Source of the DNA: Actinomycetota bacterium
GTDB lineage: Bacteria; Actinomycetota; Acidimicrobiia; Acidimicrobiales; AC-14
Direction: 5' to 3'
Assembly (NCBI GenBank): GCA_040754375.1
Contig: JBFMCT010000006.1
Span: 1 to 64,000 of the forward strand
DNA length: 64,000 nt
The stretch's first letter is position 1. The number at the start of each line of letters is the position of its first letter. Positions 62,018-64,000 of the stretch are shown here, piece after piece. The notes under the pieces were generated by a model that was not told where the DNA came from, ran no database searches, and saw only the letters and a program-made list of their open reading frames with translations. A program made the translations under genes and the position numbers.

Positions 62018-63282
62018 GTCGGGGGCGGGCCCAGGACCAACGAGGCGTTGTGGCCGCCGAACCCGAACGAGTTCGACACCACCGGCCCGGGAGCCACCTC
62101 CCGGGGCGAGCCCGAGACGACGTCGATGGCCAGATCGGGGTCTTCGCGCTCGTGGTTGGCGGTGTGGGGCACCACGCCGTCGCGCAGGGCCAGGAAGGCG
62201 GCCACCGCCTCGATGGCCCCGGCCCCGGCCACCAGGTGGCCGGTGACGCCCTTGCCCGAGGTGACGGGCACGGCCCGCTCGCCGAAGACCTTGGTGACGG
62301 CCGACGCCTCGGAGGCGTCGTTGAGCGGGGTCGAGGTGCCGTGGGCGTTGACGTGGGCCACGGCCGGCGGCTCCAGGCCGGCATCGGCCAAGGCCCCGAG
62401 CATGCAGGCCGCCGCCCCTGCGCCCCCGGGAGCGGGGGCGGTGATGTGGTAGGCGTCGCTGGTGCGGGCGTAGCCCAGCACCTCACCCCAGATCCGGGCG
62501 CCCCGGGCCACGGCGTGGTCCCACTCCTCGAGCAGCAGGAACCCGGCGCCCTCCCCCATCACGAAGCCGTCACGGTCGGGGTCGAACGGGCGGGACGCGT
62601 GCCGGGGGTCGTCCACCCGGCTGGACAGGGCGCCCATGCGCCCGAAGGCCGACATGGCCAGCGGCGTGATGCACGCCTCGGTGCCGCCGGCCAGGACCAC
62701 GTCGGCCGCCCCGTGGCGGATGAGCAGGGCACCCTCGCCGATCCCGTGGGACCCGGCCGCGCAGGCCGTGGTGACGCACAGGTTGGGCCCCGTCCACCCC
62801 ATCTTGAGCCCGACCGTGCCAGCGGTGGCGTTGGCCATCATCATGGGCACCAGGTAGGGGCTGACCCGGCCCGACCCCCGCTCGAACAGGTTGCGGTCCT
62901 GCTCCTCCAGGGTCATGAGCCCGCCCACCCCACTGCCCACGAACACGCCGCAGCGGGCCGGGTCGGTGGTGCGGGAGATGGCCTCGCCGCCGGCGTCGGC
63001 GAAGGCGTCCATGGCCGCGGCCAGGCCCAGCTGGGTGCAGCGGTCGGCGTGGCGGGCCTCTTTGAAGTCGAGGTAAGGCGAGAGGTCGAACTCGGGGACC
63101 TCGCAGGCGAACCGGAAGGGCTCGGGCAGGATGGTGGCATCGAAGCGGCGGATGGGCCCGGCGTTGGACCGCCCGGCCAGCAGCGACGCCCAGTAGGTCT
63201 CCAGGTCGGTGCCGGCCGGGGTCTTGACCCCCATGCCCGTCACCGCCACCCGCCGGCGCCCTCCGGGGGCGGGCTCGGTCAC
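62014..63282 (-). CDS. fabF: Beta-ketoacyl-ACP synthase II
   Basis: A 422-aa condensing enzyme: VAVTGMGVKTPAGTDLETYW, CVTTACAAGSHGIGEGALLI with the active-site Cys, VNAHGTSTPLNDASEASA and GKGVTGHLVAGAGAIEAVAA with the two His residues, and NSFGFGGHNASLVLG. It condenses malonyl-ACP with the growing chain. The GTG at 63282 overlaps the acpP stop. Confidence 0.96.
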   Translation of the reverse strand: MTEPAPGGRRRVAVTGMGVKTPAGTDLETYWASLLAGRSNAGPIRRFDATILPEPFRFACEVPEFDLSPYLDFKEARHADRCTQLGLAAAMDAFADAGGEAISRTTDPARCGVFVGSGVGGLMTLEEQDRNLFERGSGRVSPYLVPMMMANATAGTVGLKMGWTGPNLCVTTACAAGSHGIGEGALLIRHGAADVVLAGGTEACITPLAMSAFGRMGALSSRVDDPRHASRPFDPDRDGFVMGEGAGFLLLEEWDHAVARGARIWGEVLGYARTSDAYHITAPAPGGAGAAACMLGALADAGLEPPAVAHVNAHGTSTPLNDASEASAVTKVFGERAVPVTSGKGVTGHLVAGAGAIEAVAAFLALRDGVVPHTANHEREDPDLAIDVVSGSPREVAPGPVVSNSFGFGGHNASLVLGPPPT

Positions 63283-63548
63283 CCGGCGGCGCCCTTCTCG
63301 GCCGGCGTGCCCGCCATCTCCAGCACGAGGTCGGCAGCCTGGCCGATGGTGGTGATGCCCTCCAGCCTCTCCTCGGGGACCTTCACCTCGAACCGGTCCT
63401 CGACCGCCATCACGAACTCGACGAGGCCCAGGCTGTCCACATCGAGGTCCTCGTCGAAGCGCGCGCCCTCGCTCACCTGGTCACGGCTGACGCCCAGCAG
63501 CTCCACCGCGACGTCCGCCAGACCTGCAAGTACTTCCTCGCGCTCCAT
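63279..63548 (-). CDS. acpP: Acyl carrier protein
   Basis: An 89-aa acidic four-helix protein with the phosphopantetheine site DVDSLGLVEFVMAVEDRFEV (Ser about 44). Carries acyl chains for fabF, fabG and fabI of the same operon. The ATG at 63548 has GGAGGA about 8 bases upstream. Confidence 0.96.
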   Translation of the reverse strand: MEREEVLAGLADVAVELLGVSRDQVSEGARFDEDLDVDSLGLVEFVMAVEDRFEVKVPEERLEGITTIGQAADLVLEMAGTPAEKGAAG

Positions 63549-63638
63549 CGATCTCCTCCGACTTCTGTCTCCCGACGACCCTTCGACTCGGGTCGGCCAA
63601 CTCTAGTGACGCTTTCCCCCGGTTATTTCACCCCCGGG

Positions 63639-64000
63639 TCAGTGGCCCATGCCCAGGCCGCCGTCGACGGGGATGACGGCACCGGTGACGTAAGCGGCCG
63701 CGTCCGAGCACAAGAAGGCGACCACGGCGGCCACCTCCTCGGGCGTTCCGAACCGGGCCAGGGGGGTCTGGCGGGCCATCTCCTGGCGGCGGGCTTCGGG
63801 CAGGGCGTCGGTCATGGCCGTCGAGATGGGCCCGGGGGCCACCACGTTGGCCGTCACGTTGCGCGAGGCCAGCTCCCGGGCCACCGACCGGGTGAGGCCG
63901 ATCAGGCCGGCCTTGGCCGCCCCGTAGTTGACCTGGCCGGCCGACCCCGACATGGCCACCACCGAGCTCATGGTCACGATCCGGCCCCAGCGGGCGCGCA
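63639..64000 (-). CDS. fabG: 3-oxoacyl-ACP reductase (partial, N-terminus beyond window)
   Basis: The last 120 residues of an NADPH-dependent short-chain reductase: RWGRIVTMSSVVAMSG, VNYGAAKAGLIGLTRSVARE with the catalytic Tyr and Lys, NVVAPGPISTAMTDAL, and FLCSDAAAYVTGAVIPVDGG at the C-terminus. The frame is open to the right edge, so the ATG inside the piece is not the start. It heads the visible part of the operon, with a 90-bp gap before acpP. Confidence 0.93.
   Translation of the reverse strand, partial: RARWGRIVTMSSVVAMSGSAGQVNYGAAKAGLIGLTRSVARELASRNVTANVVAPGPISTAMTDALPEARRQEMARQTPLARFGTPEEVAAVVAFLCSDAAAYVTGAVIPVDGGLGMGH

Overview
The window is 64 kb of very GC-rich chromosome from an actinobacterium. 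MtrAB-LpqB-like and DosRS-like two-component systems, a Fur-KatG pair, an InhA-like enoyl reductase, a CofE-like protein, GT-C mannosyltransferase-like proteins and frequent GTG/TTG starts with 4-bp gene overlaps all point that way. Together with an alpha-carboxysome operon this best fits an autotrophic or mixotrophic member of the Acidimicrobiia; that placement is inference. Three tRNA genes are present (Cys-GCA, Val-UAC, Leu-CAA). I saw no rRNA and no CRISPR array.

Region by region. 0-2.2 kb is the remnant of an integrated element: a transposase-like 3' end, an XRE regulator with its own palindromic operator, and a tyrosine integrase broken by a one-base frameshift, lying against the 3' end of tRNA-Cys. 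2.3-15.3 kb, mostly minus strand, is one long operon reading cbbL-cbbS-csoS2-csoSCA-csoS4A-csoS4B-csoS1-acRAF-(71-aa ORF)-NUDIX/ThiE-like-dabB-dabA: RuBisCO, shell and scaffold, carboxysomal carbonic anhydrase, assembly factor and a DAB inorganic-carbon pump. A divergent cbbR faces it across a promoter region rich in inverted repeats. 16.5-21.7 kb adds Calvin-cycle genes (class I aldolase, ribulose-phosphate epimerase, phosphoribulokinase), with a GAF-kinase/NarL-type regulator pair between them.

21.7-31.7 kb is housekeeping and envelope: a zinc-ribbon coiled-coil protein, a class A penicillin-binding protein, a beta-lactamase-fold lipoprotein, glycosyltransferases, and aroC-aroA. 31.8-45.5 kb is a dense signalling island: two paralogous response regulator/histidine kinase/lipoprotein operons of the MtrA-MtrB-LpqB type (one with only a 58-aa lipoprotein), a DosRS-like pair with two universal stress proteins, an MscS channel, three STAS-type proteins and another NarL-type pair translationally coupled to an acyl-CoA ligase. 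47-51.5 kb holds an acyltransferase and a katG-fur pair separated by a 26-bp-arm palindrome.

51.7-59.6 kb is mixed: a sigma-70 factor, a NUDIX hydrolase, an inositol-phosphatase-like protein, a cupredoxin, an HTH protein coupled to a methyltransferase, a DUF2461-like protein, a CofE-like protein and a peroxiredoxin. 59.8-64 kb is a type II fatty-acid synthesis operon (fabG-acpP-fabF-carboxyltransferase-fabI), cut by the window end.

How the parts fit: DabAB would raise cytoplasmic bicarbonate, CsoSCA converts it to CO2 inside the CsoS1/CsoS4 shell, and CsoS2 packs RuBisCO there. Prk, Rpe and Fba regenerate the acceptor and CbbR switches the set on. The most interesting unexplained items are the 71-aa disordered ORF coupled on both sides inside the cso operon (its last residues include a Trp, as in the carboxysome-positioning protein McdB), the NUDIX/ThiE-like fusion beside it, and the duplicated MtrAB-like operons with a truncated lipoprotein.
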